DNA of 64,000 nucleotides from CAYNHF01 sp964397045 (GCA_964397045.1 CAYNHF010000038.1:30298-94297), one strand, 5' to 3'; positions 8,817-18,589 are shown, numbered from the stretch's first letter. The notes: generated by a model from the sequence alone, not told the origin. Program-made: numbers and translations.

Positions 8817-11800
8817 GAACGGGACTCCTCTCTGTCCTCGACGTCTGTGATCACACGGTCGATGTCCGAGAACTGCTCATAGAGATTCCAGCGCTCGTCG
8901 ATGTCGTTCTGCGCCATGGCAAAGAGTCGTTCTGCCGTCGCCGGATCGGATCTCGCCAGCATGGCGAAGCGCGCCTCCTTGCCGGCGACCTCAGCAAACG
9001 ACAGTTTGGGTTTCCTACTGTCCAAGTTGAAGGCATGTTTGCCCTCGAGGGTCACCCGAGGGTCGTAGCGGTACAGCGGCCAATAGCCCGAATCCACCAG
9101 GTCCTTCTGGTGCGTCATCGACGTCTCCATGTCGATTCCATGAGCGATGCACGTGCTGTACGCAATGATCAGCGAGGGCCCATCGAAGCTCTCAGCTTCG
9201 ATCAAAGCCTTCACGGACTGGGTGTTGTTGGCACCCATCGCGACTTGAGCCACGTAGACGTCCTCGTAGGCCATGGCGATCTGACCAAGGTCCTTCTTGG
9301 CGATCGTCTTTCCGCCTGCCGCGAACTTCGCGACAGCCGCCCGGGGGGTTGCCTTCGAGGCTTGACCGCCGGTGTTGGAGTACACCTCCGTGTCGAGCAC
9401 CAGTATGTTGAGGTTGCGGCCGGAGGCGAGCGCATGATCGACACCCCCGAAGCCGATGTCATAGGCCCAACCGTCGCCGCCGACGATCCAGACTCCCTTG
9501 CGAACCAGCGTGCCCGCGATGACTTCCAGCCTGCGGGCTCTCGGATCATCCACCGTCTTGAGCGGGGCAACGAGCGCTGCGACCCTTTCTCGTTGTGCCT
9601 CTACTCCGGCGTGGTCGGATTGGTCCGCTTGGAGCAATCCAGCTGCCAATTCGGCGCCCACATCGCCCACTAGCTGCTCCACGAGCATGCGAGCCTCGGT
9701 CTCCTCATGGTCGAGAGCGAGGCGCATGCCGAGCCCGAATTCGGCGTTGTCTTCGAACAGCGAATTGGACCAGACGGGACCCCGCCCTGCCTCGTTCGTC
9801 GTCCACGGGGTAGTGGGCAGGTTGCCGCCGTAGATGGAGGAGCACCCCGTCGCGTTGGCGACCAGGATCCGATCGCCGAATAGCTGGGTGAGCAGCTTCA
9901 GATAGGGCGTTTCTCCGCACCCGGAGCATGCCCCCGAGAACTCGAACAACGGTTCGAGCAGCTGCGATCCCTTGATGGTCCCCAGGCTTATCTGGGTTCG
10001 ATCGATCTCAGGCAGCGAGAGGAAGAAATCGAAGTTCTCCCGCTCCGCTGCGAGGTGCTCCTCCTTGATCTCCATGTTGATGGCCTTGTGCCGCACGACT
10101 TCTTTGGATTTCGCAGGGCACACGTCGACGCATACACCGCAGCCGGTGCAATCGTCTGGAGCAACCTGGATGGTCATCAGATGGTCCGGCAACTCTCGCG
10201 ATCGGAACGGCCGCGACTTGAACGTGTCCGGTGCCTCCGCCAGATCGTGGGTCGTGAATGCCTTCATTCGGATGGCGGCATGTGGACAGACGATGGTGCA
10301 CTTCGCGCACTCGATGCAGATCTCGGGGTCGAAGATCGGGATTTCCTTGGCGATGCTCCGCTTCTCGTACCTGGTGGTGCCGGTTGGGAAGGTCCCATCA
10401 ACCGGAAGCGCACTCACAGGGAGCAGATCGCCTTCTCCGGCGAGCATCCGCGCCGTCACTCGAGTCACGAAGTCGGGGGCACCTGCAGGAACAATGTCGC
10501 GTTGCTCCATATTGGAGGTCACGGTGTCTGGAACCTCGACCTGGGCGAGGGCGGCTCGCGCCGCATCCACCGCAGCGTGGTTCCTCTCCAATACCGACTC
10601 TCCGAACCGCCCATAGCTCTTGTCGATGGCTTCCTTGATCGCTGCGTTGGCCTCGTCCGGCTCCACGACTGCACTGAGGACGTAGAAACAGGTCTGGAGC
10701 ACCGTGTTGATTCTGCCACCGAGCCCAACCGAGGCGGCTACTCCCGCACCATCGACGACCCAGAAGTCGAGTCGCTTCTCGATGATCTGCCGCTGTGCGG
10801 CGCGCGGAAGATGATCCCATACGTCGTCCGGCCCGTACGGGCTGTTGAGGAGGAAGGTGGCGCCCTCTCGGGCCACGGAGAACACATCCATCTTCTCGAG
10901 GAACCCGAACTGGTGGCAGGCGACGAAATCGGCCTGTTCGATCAGGTAGGTAGAGCGGATCGGCTCCGGCCCGAACCGCAAGTGTGACACTGTGATGGCC
11001 CCGGACTTGCGTGAGTCGTACACGAAGTAACCCTGGGCGTTCAGGTCGGTGTGCTCTCCGACGATCTTCACGGAGTTCTTGTTCGCGCCAACCGTTCCGT
11101 CCGCGCCCAGCCCATAGAAGACCGCGCGCAGGCCTTCGGATTGCTCCGTCGACCATTCTTTGTCCCACGGGATGCTGAGGTGGGTGACGTCGTCGATGAT
11201 TCCGACGGTGAACCGACGTGGCGGGTCCGGCTGTCCTGCCGTGTCGAAGATGGACTTCACCATTCCAGGAGTGAATTCCTTCGAAGACAGGCCGTACGTG
11301 CCCCCGATGACCAGAGGCGGAACCGGCCACGCAGACCTCCCCGCCTGCGTCTCTTCTGCCATGGCGGCAAGGATGTCGGTGAACAAGGGCTCACCGACTG
11401 CACCCGGTTCCTTCGTGCGGTCGAGGACGACAACACGGCGCACCGAATCCGGCAGCGAAGCGAGGAAGGCAGCGGCCGAAAAAGGCCTGTAGAGGCGTAC
11501 CTTGAGCAAGCCGACCTTCTGTCCTTCTGAAACGAGGCGTTCGACCGCCTCGCCGGCTGCCCCGGCACCAGAACCCATCATGACGATGACCGTCTCGGCC
11601 TCGGGGTCTCCCTCGTAGTCGAACAGGTGGTAGCGCCGGCCCACCTGCACCGCGAAACGATCCATCACGTCCTGGAGCCGGTCGGGCAAGACGAGGTAGT
11701 AAGGGTTGGCCGCTTCACGCGCCTGGAAGAAGACGTCCGGATTCTGCGCGGTGCCCCGCAACACCGGCGCGTCGGGATCGAGGCGGCGCAGCCGGTGCGC

Positions 11801-12418
11801 GAGGACTGCATCCATCGGGATCAGCTCCCGGAGGTCGTCGTCGCTGAGCTCCTCGATCTTGTTCACCTCGTGCGAGGTCCGAAAACCGTCGAAGAAGTGA
11901 AGGAAGGGTACGCGAACATCGAGGGTCGCGGCCTGGGCAATGAGGGCGAAGTCGTGGGCTTCCTGCACTGAGCTGCTGGCGAGCATCGCCCAACCGGTAG
12001 ATCGGGTGGCCATTACGTCGGAATGGTCGCCGAAGATCGACAGTGCGTGGGTCGCCACGGTGCGAGCGGCCACGTGGAAGACGGCAGGGGTGAGTTCGCC
12101 CGCGATCTTGAACATGTTCGGAATCATCAGGAGGAGGCCCTGGGATGCGGTGAACGTGGTTGTCAGGGCACCACCCTGCAGGGCGCCATGCGCGGTGCCC
12201 GCGGCGCCCGCCTCACTCTGCATCTCTACAACCTGAGGAACCGTTCCCCAGATGTTCTCTCGGCCTGCTGCCGACCAGTCATCCGCGTGCTCACCCATGG
12301 GTGAGGCCGGCGTGATCGGATAGATGGCAATTACTTCATTGGTACGAAACGCTACGGAGGCCGCTGCTTCGTTTCCGTCTACGGTGACGAAGCGGCGACC
12401 CGACTGTGATGGGGGCAC
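8813..12418 (-). CDS. nifJ: Pyruvate:ferredoxin (flavodoxin) oxidoreductase, single chain
   Basis: The 1201-aa product is the homodimeric PFOR type. It oxidises pyruvate with CoA to acetyl-CoA and CO2 and passes electrons to ferredoxin or flavodoxin. The N-terminal pyruvate-binding domain has NEVIAIYPITPASPMGE. Two 4Fe-4S motifs follow in the ferredoxin-like domain (CIECAKCTIVCP and CTGCGVCVDVCP). A third cluster cysteine pair is in CSGCGETPY, and the TPP-binding domain has GGDGWAYDIGFGG and NTGGQASKATP. It starts with GTG at 12418 after AGGAG (8 nt spacing). PFOR implies an anaerobic or microaerobic capacity, or oxygen-protected use. It is divergent from the cyclase gene across ~190 bp. Confidence 0.97.
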   Translation of the reverse strand: MPPSQSGRRFVTVDGNEAAASVAFRTNEVIAIYPITPASPMGEHADDWSAAGRENIWGTVPQVVEMQSEAGAAGTAHGALQGGALTTTFTASQGLLLMIPNMFKIAGELTPAVFHVAARTVATHALSIFGDHSDVMATRSTGWAMLASSSVQEAHDFALIAQAATLDVRVPFLHFFDGFRTSHEVNKIEELSDDDLRELIPMDAVLAHRLRRLDPDAPVLRGTAQNPDVFFQAREAANPYYLVLPDRLQDVMDRFAVQVGRRYHLFDYEGDPEAETVIVMMGSGAGAAGEAVERLVSEGQKVGLLKVRLYRPFSAAAFLASLPDSVRRVVVLDRTKEPGAVGEPLFTDILAAMAEETQAGRSAWPVPPLVIGGTYGLSSKEFTPGMVKSIFDTAGQPDPPRRFTVGIIDDVTHLSIPWDKEWSTEQSEGLRAVFYGLGADGTVGANKNSVKIVGEHTDLNAQGYFVYDSRKSGAITVSHLRFGPEPIRSTYLIEQADFVACHQFGFLEKMDVFSVAREGATFLLNSPYGPDDVWDHLPRAAQRQIIEKRLDFWVVDGAGVAASVGLGGRINTVLQTCFYVLSAVVEPDEANAAIKEAIDKSYGRFGESVLERNHAAVDAARAALAQVEVPDTVTSNMEQRDIVPAGAPDFVTRVTARMLAGEGDLLPVSALPVDGTFPTGTTRYEKRSIAKEIPIFDPEICIECAKCTIVCPHAAIRMKAFTTHDLAEAPDTFKSRPFRSRELPDHLMTIQVAPDDCTGCGVCVDVCPAKSKEVVRHKAINMEIKEEHLAAERENFDFFLSLPEIDRTQISLGTIKGSQLLEPLFEFSGACSGCGETPYLKLLTQLFGDRILVANATGCSSIYGGNLPTTPWTTNEAGRGPVWSNSLFEDNAEFGLGMRLALDHEETEARMLVEQLVGDVGAELAAGLLQADQSDHAGVEAQRERVAALVAPLKTVDDPRARRLEVIAGTLVRKGVWIVGGDGWAYDIGFGGVDHALASGRNLNILVLDTEVYSNTGGQASKATPRAAVAKFAAGGKTIAKKDLGQIAMAYEDVYVAQVAMGANNTQSVKALIEAESFDGPSLIIAYSTCIAHGIDMETSMTHQKDLVDSGYWPLYRYDPRVTLEGKHAFNLDSRKPKLSFAEVAGKEARFAMLARSDPATAERLFAMAQNDIDERWNLYEQFSDIDRVITDVEDREESRS

Positions 12419-12610
12419 GAATCTACTCCTGCTCCGGGTGCAGACCTATCCCAACATGGACGCCCTCCCTGCAATAGGGCAAGAGGACCCTGATCTGGCC
12501 GGTTCGCTGACGGCTGACTTCCGCTTTTCCCCGGAGCCGTGACCTATCGGATCCGGTGTTCCGAGGGGTTCGACGTAGCTACGCTCCCAAGCGACAGAGG
12601 AGCGTGACGA

Positions 12611-15600
12611 GTGAGCTGTGCGAAGTGTGGGACCGAGAATCCCACCGGTGCCGCATTCTGTATGGCTTGCGGGTCACCCTTGAGCCTCGCTTGTCCTTCG
12701 TGCGCGACCGCACTTCCCGGTGGTGCGAGATTCTGCTTCTCGTGCGGCACGGAGATCGGGAGTCCAGCACCAGTCGAACCCGCCGCGCCCTCACCCGAGG
12801 CGCCGCTCGACCAAGACGAGAGTCTCACCAGGTACATACCGTCCGAACTCCTCAGCAAGCTCGAGTTCGCCGCGTCGAGCGGCGGGATGCAGGGGGAACG
12901 CCGCAAGGTCACGATGTTGTTCTGCGACGTCGAAGGTTCCACCGCGGCAGCCGAGCAGCTCGACCCCGAGGAATGGGCAGACATCATGAACGGCGCCTTC
13001 GAGCACCTCATCGCGCCTGTGTACCGCTACGAAGGCACGCTGGCCCGGCTGATGGGCGACGCGATTCTGGCCTTTTTCGGGGCCCCGATCGGCCACGAGG
13101 ACGATCCGGAGCGGGCCGTTCTCGCCGCGCTCGGGATCATCGAAGAGATCGAGCCATACCGCGCCGAGGTGCGTGATCAGTGGGGGATCGATCTCGATGT
13201 GCGCATCGGCATCAATACCGGGCTGGTTGTGGTGGGGGCCGTCGGTTCCGACCTGAGGGTGGAGTACACCGCGATGGGTGACGCGGTCAACCTGGCGGCG
13301 CGGATGGAACAGTCGGCCGAAGCGGGAACGATCCAGATTACGGAAGACACGAAGGCTCTGGTCGAGAAGCTCTTCGACGTGGTTCGGCTGGGCGCGATCG
13401 ACGTGAAGGGCAAATCGCAGCCGGTGCAGACGTACCGGGTCGTGCGGGTCCTGGAACGCCCTGAGAACCTTCGAGGTGTCGAGGGGCTCAGTTCGCCCCT
13501 GATCGGAAGGAGCGACGAACTCGACCGGCTCGTGGGCGCGGTGCACGAGGTGATGCGCTCCGGACAGGGCCGAGTGATTTCGGTGATAGGTGAAGCCGGC
13601 CTGGGTAAAACGCGCCTGGTGGCCGAACTGCAGGACCGGTTGGCGACCGAAGCCGCAGCCCCCGGGTGGCATGTCGGCCGATCGCTGAGTTACGAGAAGA
13701 CGACGCCGTATACCTCTGCCAGAAGGGTGCTTCGATCACTCCTCGGCCTCACGGGCGAAGAGTCAGACGCCGAAGCGTGGCGTCGGATCGTGGCGAGCGT
13801 CATGCAGGCCACCCCTGGCAGGTCCGCCGAGATCGCGCCATTCCTGGCCTGGCTCCTCGAGGTGCCGGTTGATGACGAGTACGCCCACCGGATCAGCTAT
13901 CTGCAGCCGCCCCAACTGCGGGCCGAGGCGTTTCGAGCCGCGCTCGAGCTGATCGAGGCGGTGTCCTCGCAGCGACAGACGGCCATCGTATTCGAGGACC
14001 TGCATTGGGCAGACGACGCTTCGATCGAACTCGTCGAAGCGATGCTCGAGATCGTGGATCGATCGATGCTCGCCATCATCCTCCTCTTCCGCCCGCGCCG
14101 TGACGAGCCCGCCTGGCGGGTGCATCAGCTGGCGGAGCAGCAGTATCCCCACCTCTACGTACCCGTCACCCTGTCCCCGCTGAACGACACCGCGACCCGG
14201 GAATTGGTGGCATCCCTACTTGCCGTCGACGGCCTCACCGACGAAGTGCGGAAGCGCATCCTGGAGCGGGCAGATGGCAATCCGTTCTTCGTGGAAGAGA
14301 TCATCCGAACGATGATCGATGCGGGCGTCGTCCGCCACGACGGGAGTCGCTGGGTGGCGACCCAGGACGCGGGGGCTTTTGAGGTACCCGAGAACCTGAG
14401 AGCGGTGCTCACCACCCGGCTGGATCGGCTCGATGAGCCGACACGCAGCATCGCGCAGGCAGCAAGTGTCGTCGGCAGACGTTTTCGCTACGACGAACTT
14501 GCGGCCGCGACGGCAGATGTGAGTGGTCTCGACACAGGACTCGCCGAACTGCAGCGAAGGGAACTGATCACAGAGGTGACTCGGATCCCGAAACGGATGT
14601 ATGCATTTCGGCACGCGTTGCTGCAGGAGGCGACGTATGCGACGGTGCTGCTGAAGCAGCGGACCCAGCTCCACAGCAGCGTGGCTGAGTTCCTCATCGC
14701 GATCAGCCCGGAACGAGTGTCCGACATCGCAGACCATCTCGTGGCAGGGCGCCAGAGCGCTCGGGCTATCCCGTTTCTCGTCGCGGCAGGTGAGGCAGCT
14801 GCGGGTGCCTACGCGTTGGACGCGGCTGCGGCCCGTTTCGATCAGGCCCTCGATCTGATTGACGACGAGACCGACTCAGCCTTGCTGCGGCGGTCCCTGG
14901 AGGGACGAGGGAAGATCGATGAATACCGATTCGATCTCACGGCAGCAGCGGATATCTACCAGCAACTGATCGATGAAGGAGAGCGTCGCGGCGATGTGCG
15001 CATGCAGGTGTCAGGGATCAACAAGCGCAGCTTGATTCGCGGATTCTTCTTCGACGAACGAGAGGCTGCGCTGGAGCAGCTGGGTGCCTCGGAACAACTG
15101 GCTCGTGATTTGGACCTTGGCGACGGCCTGGTGGAAGCCTGCATCTCGCAGTGCTACCTCCGCACCGCGTATGCGGAGTTCGATGAGGTGGAGCACTACA
15201 TGAAGGAGGTGACGGCACTCGGGATCGAGACGGGAGCCGAGGAGCCGACCCTCTTCGGCATGACTCACTATGCCAACACGCTGCTGTTCCTGACACGGTT
15301 CGATGAGGCGCTGCTGGAGTCGGAAGCCGCTCTGGCGCGAGCCGAAGAGCTCGGTAATCTCCACTACCAGGCGGAGCTGCTCACCTTCGCGATCCCGATC
15401 TGCCACATGAGGAATGGCGACGTCGAAGCTGCGAACGCCTCCGTGGAACGCGGCATGGAAATCGCGCAGCGGATCGGGGATCGGGCATCCGAGGCGGTTG
15501 CAGGAGTCTTCCAGGGCAAGGCAGCCATGGCTCGAGGTCATGTCGAAGATGCCGTGGCGCTGTTCCGTCGAGCGGTAGCAGCCGCCGACGCCACCGGCCT

Positions 15601-16279
15601 TCCGTCGTACCGCGCGATGAGCATGTGCGCCACGGGAACGTGTCAACTCCAGATCGGCGGGCCGCTCCTGGAGCGAGCCTTGGCGTTGCACAACGAAACG
15701 TTGGATGTCATGGAACTGCCGACAGGGAAGGGCCTGGGAGCCTGGCTCTGGTCCGAGATCGCGTACTGTGCAATGGCAGCAGGCCACCTTGACGATGCCC
15801 AGGGCCTCTTCGACCGGGCACTCAACGAGCAGACGATGATGATGCACCTGGCGCGACCGGTAGCGCTGCTCGGGAAGGCAGAGCTCGCCCTGAAGTATGG
15901 GCGGATCGAGGAGGCTCGGGTGTTTCATGCTGAGGCGGCTGCCTACGTGGAGCAGCATGACATGTGGGATCAAAGGGCTGAGATCGGCTACGTCGCCGGT
16001 GTCGTAGATGCTGCGGGGGGCGACCACACGGCAGCCTTGGAGCGGTTCGCGGCCTGCGAGCAACTGCTGCTCGAGTCGGGCATGCGGCGCAGGCTCATCG
16101 AACTCGAGGCGGCGCGGGCACGCTCGCTCGACGTACTCGGACGAAGCGAGGAAGCGGCCGCGGCTCGGGCGGCAGGCAAGGCAATCGCCACCGAAATCGA
16201 GACATCGATCCACGACGGTGAGCTACGAGCGGCCTTCCTCCAAGGATCGAGCGAAATGCTGGGGTTGTCGACTGCTTGA
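12611..16279 (+). CDS. Zinc-ribbon / class III nucleotidyl cyclase / AAA ATPase / TPR signalling protein
   Basis: The protein is 1222 aa. Residues 1-50 hold two zinc ribbons (C3, C6, C17, C20; C28, C31, C42, C45). Residues ~98-270 are a class III cyclase domain with metal aspartates D107 (FCDVEGS) and D151 (MGDAILAFFG) and the YTAMGDAVNLAARM motif, so it could be active. A predicted STAND/AAA ATPase follows, with Walker A GEAGLGKT and Walker B-like IVFEDLHWADD, then a long TPR-like helical C-terminus. No membrane helix or response-regulator domain is seen. The start is GTG after GAGGAG. The likely product is cAMP, but substrate specificity and the input signal are unknown. Such cyclase-ATPase proteins are expanded in Actinobacteria. 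Confidence 0.9.
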   Translation: MSCAKCGTENPTGAAFCMACGSPLSLACPSCATALPGGARFCFSCGTEIGSPAPVEPAAPSPEAPLDQDESLTRYIPSELLSKLEFAASSGGMQGERRKVTMLFCDVEGSTAAAEQLDPEEWADIMNGAFEHLIAPVYRYEGTLARLMGDAILAFFGAPIGHEDDPERAVLAALGIIEEIEPYRAEVRDQWGIDLDVRIGINTGLVVVGAVGSDLRVEYTAMGDAVNLAARMEQSAEAGTIQITEDTKALVEKLFDVVRLGAIDVKGKSQPVQTYRVVRVLERPENLRGVEGLSSPLIGRSDELDRLVGAVHEVMRSGQGRVISVIGEAGLGKTRLVAELQDRLATEAAAPGWHVGRSLSYEKTTPYTSARRVLRSLLGLTGEESDAEAWRRIVASVMQATPGRSAEIAPFLAWLLEVPVDDEYAHRISYLQPPQLRAEAFRAALELIEAVSSQRQTAIVFEDLHWADDASIELVEAMLEIVDRSMLAIILLFRPRRDEPAWRVHQLAEQQYPHLYVPVTLSPLNDTATRELVASLLAVDGLTDEVRKRILERADGNPFFVEEIIRTMIDAGVVRHDGSRWVATQDAGAFEVPENLRAVLTTRLDRLDEPTRSIAQAASVVGRRFRYDELAAATADVSGLDTGLAELQRRELITEVTRIPKRMYAFRHALLQEATYATVLLKQRTQLHSSVAEFLIAISPERVSDIADHLVAGRQSARAIPFLVAAGEAAAGAYALDAAAARFDQALDLIDDETDSALLRRSLEGRGKIDEYRFDLTAAADIYQQLIDEGERRGDVRMQVSGINKRSLIRGFFFDEREAALEQLGASEQLARDLDLGDGLVEACISQCYLRTAYAEFDEVEHYMKEVTALGIETGAEEPTLFGMTHYANTLLFLTRFDEALLESEAALARAEELGNLHYQAELLTFAIPICHMRNGDVEAANASVERGMEIAQRIGDRASEAVAGVFQGKAAMARGHVEDAVALFRRAVAAADATGLPSYRAMSMCATGTCQLQIGGPLLERALALHNETLDVMELPTGKGLGAWLWSEIAYCAMAAGHLDDAQGLFDRALNEQTMMMHLARPVALLGKAELALKYGRIEEARVFHAEAAAYVEQHDMWDQRAEIGYVAGVVDAAGGDHTAALERFAACEQLLLESGMRRRLIELEAARARSLDVLGRSEEAAAARAAGKAIATEIETSIHDGELRAAFLQGSSEMLGLSTA

Positions 16280-16304
16280 GAACCCTTCGGATGCCGACAT
16301 CCCA

Positions 16305-17255
16305 TCAGCGGCATAACCAGGAGAAGTCCGTGTTTCCCCCGCTGACGATGACCCCGACCCTGGCGCCGGGGATCTCGGGCGCGATCCGGCGCAACGCGGC
16401 GAGTCCGGTCGCTCCCGACGGCTCGACCACGAGCTTCATGCGTTCGAGGTGGAAGCGTGCGGCGGCTGCGATCTCCGCCTCACCCACCAGCACCACGCGC
16501 AGGTCGCCCTGCCGCAGAATCGCAAAGGGCCGTTCCCCTACCGCGGTCAGCAGACCGTCTGCGATGGTTTCCGGGTTCGCGACGTCCGGCTGAAGGACGC
16601 CGCCAGCGAAGGACCGGTAAGCGTCGTCGACGGCTTCCGGTTCGGCAGCGACGAGGTCGGCGCGCGGGACGCGATCTCGGACCACGAGGGCTGTGCCCGA
16701 CATGAGACCGCCGCCGCCGATGGGTGCGATCACGACATCGAGATCCCCCAGCTCCTCGATCATCTCTAGCGCCGCGGTTCCCTGCCCTGCGATCACGTCC
16801 GGATGCTCGAAAGGGTGGATGAGCGTGCCACCGGTCGCGGACACGACTCTGGCTGCCTCGGTCCGGCGCTCCTCGTGGCCACAGAGCACTACCCGGGCAC
16901 CGTAGCCGGCAACCGCCTCCTGCTTGACGGCAGGTGCGTGGCGGGGCATGACCACCGTGCAGGGAATGGATCGGATCGCCGCCGCGTAGGCAAGGGCCTG
17001 GCCGTGGTTGCCTGACGAGTGGGTGACGACACCTCTGGCGGCAGCCGCTTCGTCGAGGAGCAGGACGGCGTTGACGGCACCGCGCGCTTTGAAGGCACCT
17101 ACTTTTTGGAGGTTCTCGCACTTGAAGAATGCCCGGAGCCCCAACTCCGTATCGAGCCGCGCCGACGTGGCGATGGGGGTGCGGTGGATGTACGGTGAGA
17201 TACGATCCCGAGCCGCTACCACCTCGGCGATGGAGGGCAGGGGAGTGTCCGGCAT
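16305..17255 (-). CDS. PLP-dependent threonine/serine dehydratase (or serine racemase-like)
   Basis: The 316-aa fold-type II PLP enzyme has the Schiff-base lysine in GAFKARGA, the substrate loop SSGNHGQALA, and the phosphate-binding glycine loop GGGGLMSG. There is no C-terminal ACT-like regulatory domain, so this is the short catabolic or racemase-like form rather than full biosynthetic IlvA. It deaminates Thr/Ser to 2-oxobutyrate/pyruvate or racemises Ser; sequence alone does not separate these. The gene is monocistronic and its stop lies 26 bp from the convergent cyclase stop. Confidence 0.86.
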   Translation of the reverse strand: MPDTPLPSIAEVVAARDRISPYIHRTPIATSARLDTELGLRAFFKCENLQKVGAFKARGAVNAVLLLDEAAAARGVVTHSSGNHGQALAYAAAIRSIPCTVVMPRHAPAVKQEAVAGYGARVVLCGHEERRTEAARVVSATGGTLIHPFEHPDVIAGQGTAALEMIEELGDLDVVIAPIGGGGLMSGTALVVRDRVPRADLVAAEPEAVDDAYRSFAGGVLQPDVANPETIADGLLTAVGERPFAILRQGDLRVVLVGEAEIAAAARFHLERMKLVVEPSGATGLAALRRIAPEIPGARVGVIVSGGNTDFSWLCR

Positions 17256-17329
17256 CTCGCGATACTAGGAGCCGCAGCGGATTCCCACCGGCCAATTGAG
17301 CCCGACGGGAGCACGAGAGGAGCCGGGTA

Positions 17330-17803
17330 ATGCAACAGAGCGCTGGGATCTTGCTCTATCGAGTCCGAGACGCTGAGTTGCAGGTGCTGATCGGCCATCC
17401 CGGCGGACCGCTGTGGGCGCACCGCGACAACGGCGCCTGGTCGATCCCGAAGGGTCTGCTCGAGTCGGGAGAAGACGCGTTCACGGCCGCGCGGCGCGAG
17501 TTCGTCGAAGAGACGGGTTTCAGGGTGCCGCACACAGCCCCGATGTCGCTGGGAACAGTCGTACAAGCTTCAGGCAAGCGAGTCACCGCCTGGGCACTTG
17601 AAGGTGAAGCCGACCCTGCGCTCCTTGTCAGCAACCCGGTGGAGATGGCCTGGCCGCGTGGTTCGGGACATCGCGTCACGTTCCCCGAAATCGATTGCGT
17701 GGTGTGGGCGGGCGTAGATGAGGCCCTGGTGAAGCTCAACCCGGCGCAGACGGAATTCGTACGACGTCTGGGCGAGCAATTGAGGTCTCAAATCGACCCT
17801 TGA
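17330..17803 (+). CDS. Nudix hydrolase
   Basis: The 157-aa protein has a complete Nudix box G-x5-E-x7-REFVEETGF at about residues 43-65, giving a Mg-dependent pyrophosphohydrolase. The N-terminal SAGILLYRV and PLWAHRDNGAWSIPKG resemble the small diadenosine-polyphosphate/NTP hydrolase subgroup. It starts at ATG 17330 with GAGAGGAGCCGGGT upstream. The substrate is not determinable. The promoter for the next gene overlaps its last codons. Confidence 0.88.
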   Translation: MQQSAGILLYRVRDAELQVLIGHPGGPLWAHRDNGAWSIPKGLLESGEDAFTAARREFVEETGFRVPHTAPMSLGTVVQASGKRVTAWALEGEADPALLVSNPVEMAWPRGSGHRVTFPEIDCVVWAGVDEALVKLNPAQTEFVRRLGEQLRSQIDP

Positions 17804-17829
17804 CCACATAACGTGGTACCACATACACT
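17800..17829 (+). promoter_or_regulatory. Sigma-70-type promoter of the DivIVA-like gene
   Basis: TTGACC (17800-17805) and TACACT (17824-17829) are separated by 18 bp, about 55 bp before the ATG at 17885. This is one of the best -35/-10 pairs in the window. The -35 overlaps the stop region of the preceding Nudix gene. Confidence 0.6.
17803..17825. promoter_or_regulatory. Operator-like palindrome and direct repeat inside the promoter
   Basis: ACCACATA occurs twice (17803-17810 and 17818-17825, period 15 bp) with an inverted GTGGT between. GTGGTACCAC at 17813-17822 is a perfect 10-bp palindrome. The array lies between and over the -35 and -10 boxes, where a bound protein would block polymerase, so a repressor site is the simplest reading. 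No cognate regulator is identifiable next to it. Confidence 0.5.
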
Positions 17830-17884
17830 GTCGGTGGCTCGGGGACAGGGAAGGCCGCAAGGAATCTGAAGGAAAGCGGCCTCA

Positions 17885-18589
17885 ATGGACCAGTTGTCGA
17901 CCAAGCTGACCTCCCAGACGTTCACCACACTGAAGAAGGGTGGGTACGACGCGGACGAGGTCCACGATTATCTCGATCGACTTTCGCTGCTCGTCGCGCG
18001 CGTTGAGGAACAGCTCGCGATCGCCCGCACCCGCGTCGTCGAGCTCGAGAAGCGGATCAAGGGTGATCAGGACGCCGAGACTGTGGTGCAAACGGCGTTT
18101 CTCGCCGCGGCGGAAGCCAAGTCGAAGATGCTCCAGGAGGCAGAAACCAGAGCAGCCGAGATCATCAGTGCAGCAGAGAGCACCGCGGGAGCGGGCAGCG
18201 GTGCCGCAGACGAAGCGGCCGCGGCGGCGGCCAGGCGGGAAGCCGAGGCCATTCTGCTCACCGCCAAGCAGAAGCTCGTGGAGTCCGAGGAGGAAGCGCA
18301 ACGCAGAGTCGCAGGTGCCAACTCCCAGGCTGAGCAGATACTGGCTTCAACGAGGCGACGTGCCCTCACCACGGTCGGCGACGACCACCGCGACGGCGGA
18401 AGAGGCGTCGAAGAGGCACGTGCCGAACTGCAACGACTCGTGTTCATGATTCGAAGCCTCAAGAGCCTCATCAGCGACAGCTTCGCTCAGGCAGATGAGC
18501 CGGATACTCGCCTCAAGAGCATGCTCGGCGACGCCGAAGCTCTCGTAGGGATCGTTGAGGGCGACCACGTGGATCCTGCCACCGCCTGA
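17885..18589 (+). CDS. DivIVA-domain coiled-coil protein
   Basis: The protein is 234 aa. The N-terminal ~40 residues (FTTLKKGGYDADEVHDYLDRLS) match the DivIVA membrane-targeting and start-of-coil motif (f...rrGYd..eVd.fl). The following ~150 residues are Ala/Glu/Arg-rich and heptad-like, typical of a long parallel coiled coil. In Actinobacteria DivIVA/Wag31-type proteins mark poles and organise septal or polar growth. This one is divergent and may be a paralogue with another scaffold role. The own promoter with an operator-like palindrome suggests tight regulation. The start ATG 17885 has only a weak GGAAAG-type site. Confidence 0.75.
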   Translation: MDQLSTKLTSQTFTTLKKGGYDADEVHDYLDRLSLLVARVEEQLAIARTRVVELEKRIKGDQDAETVVQTAFLAAAEAKSKMLQEAETRAAEIISAAESTAGAGSGAADEAAAAAARREAEAILLTAKQKLVESEEEAQRRVAGANSQAEQILASTRRRALTTVGDDHRDGGRGVEEARAELQRLVFMIRSLKSLISDSFAQADEPDTRLKSMLGDAEALVGIVEGDHVDPATA

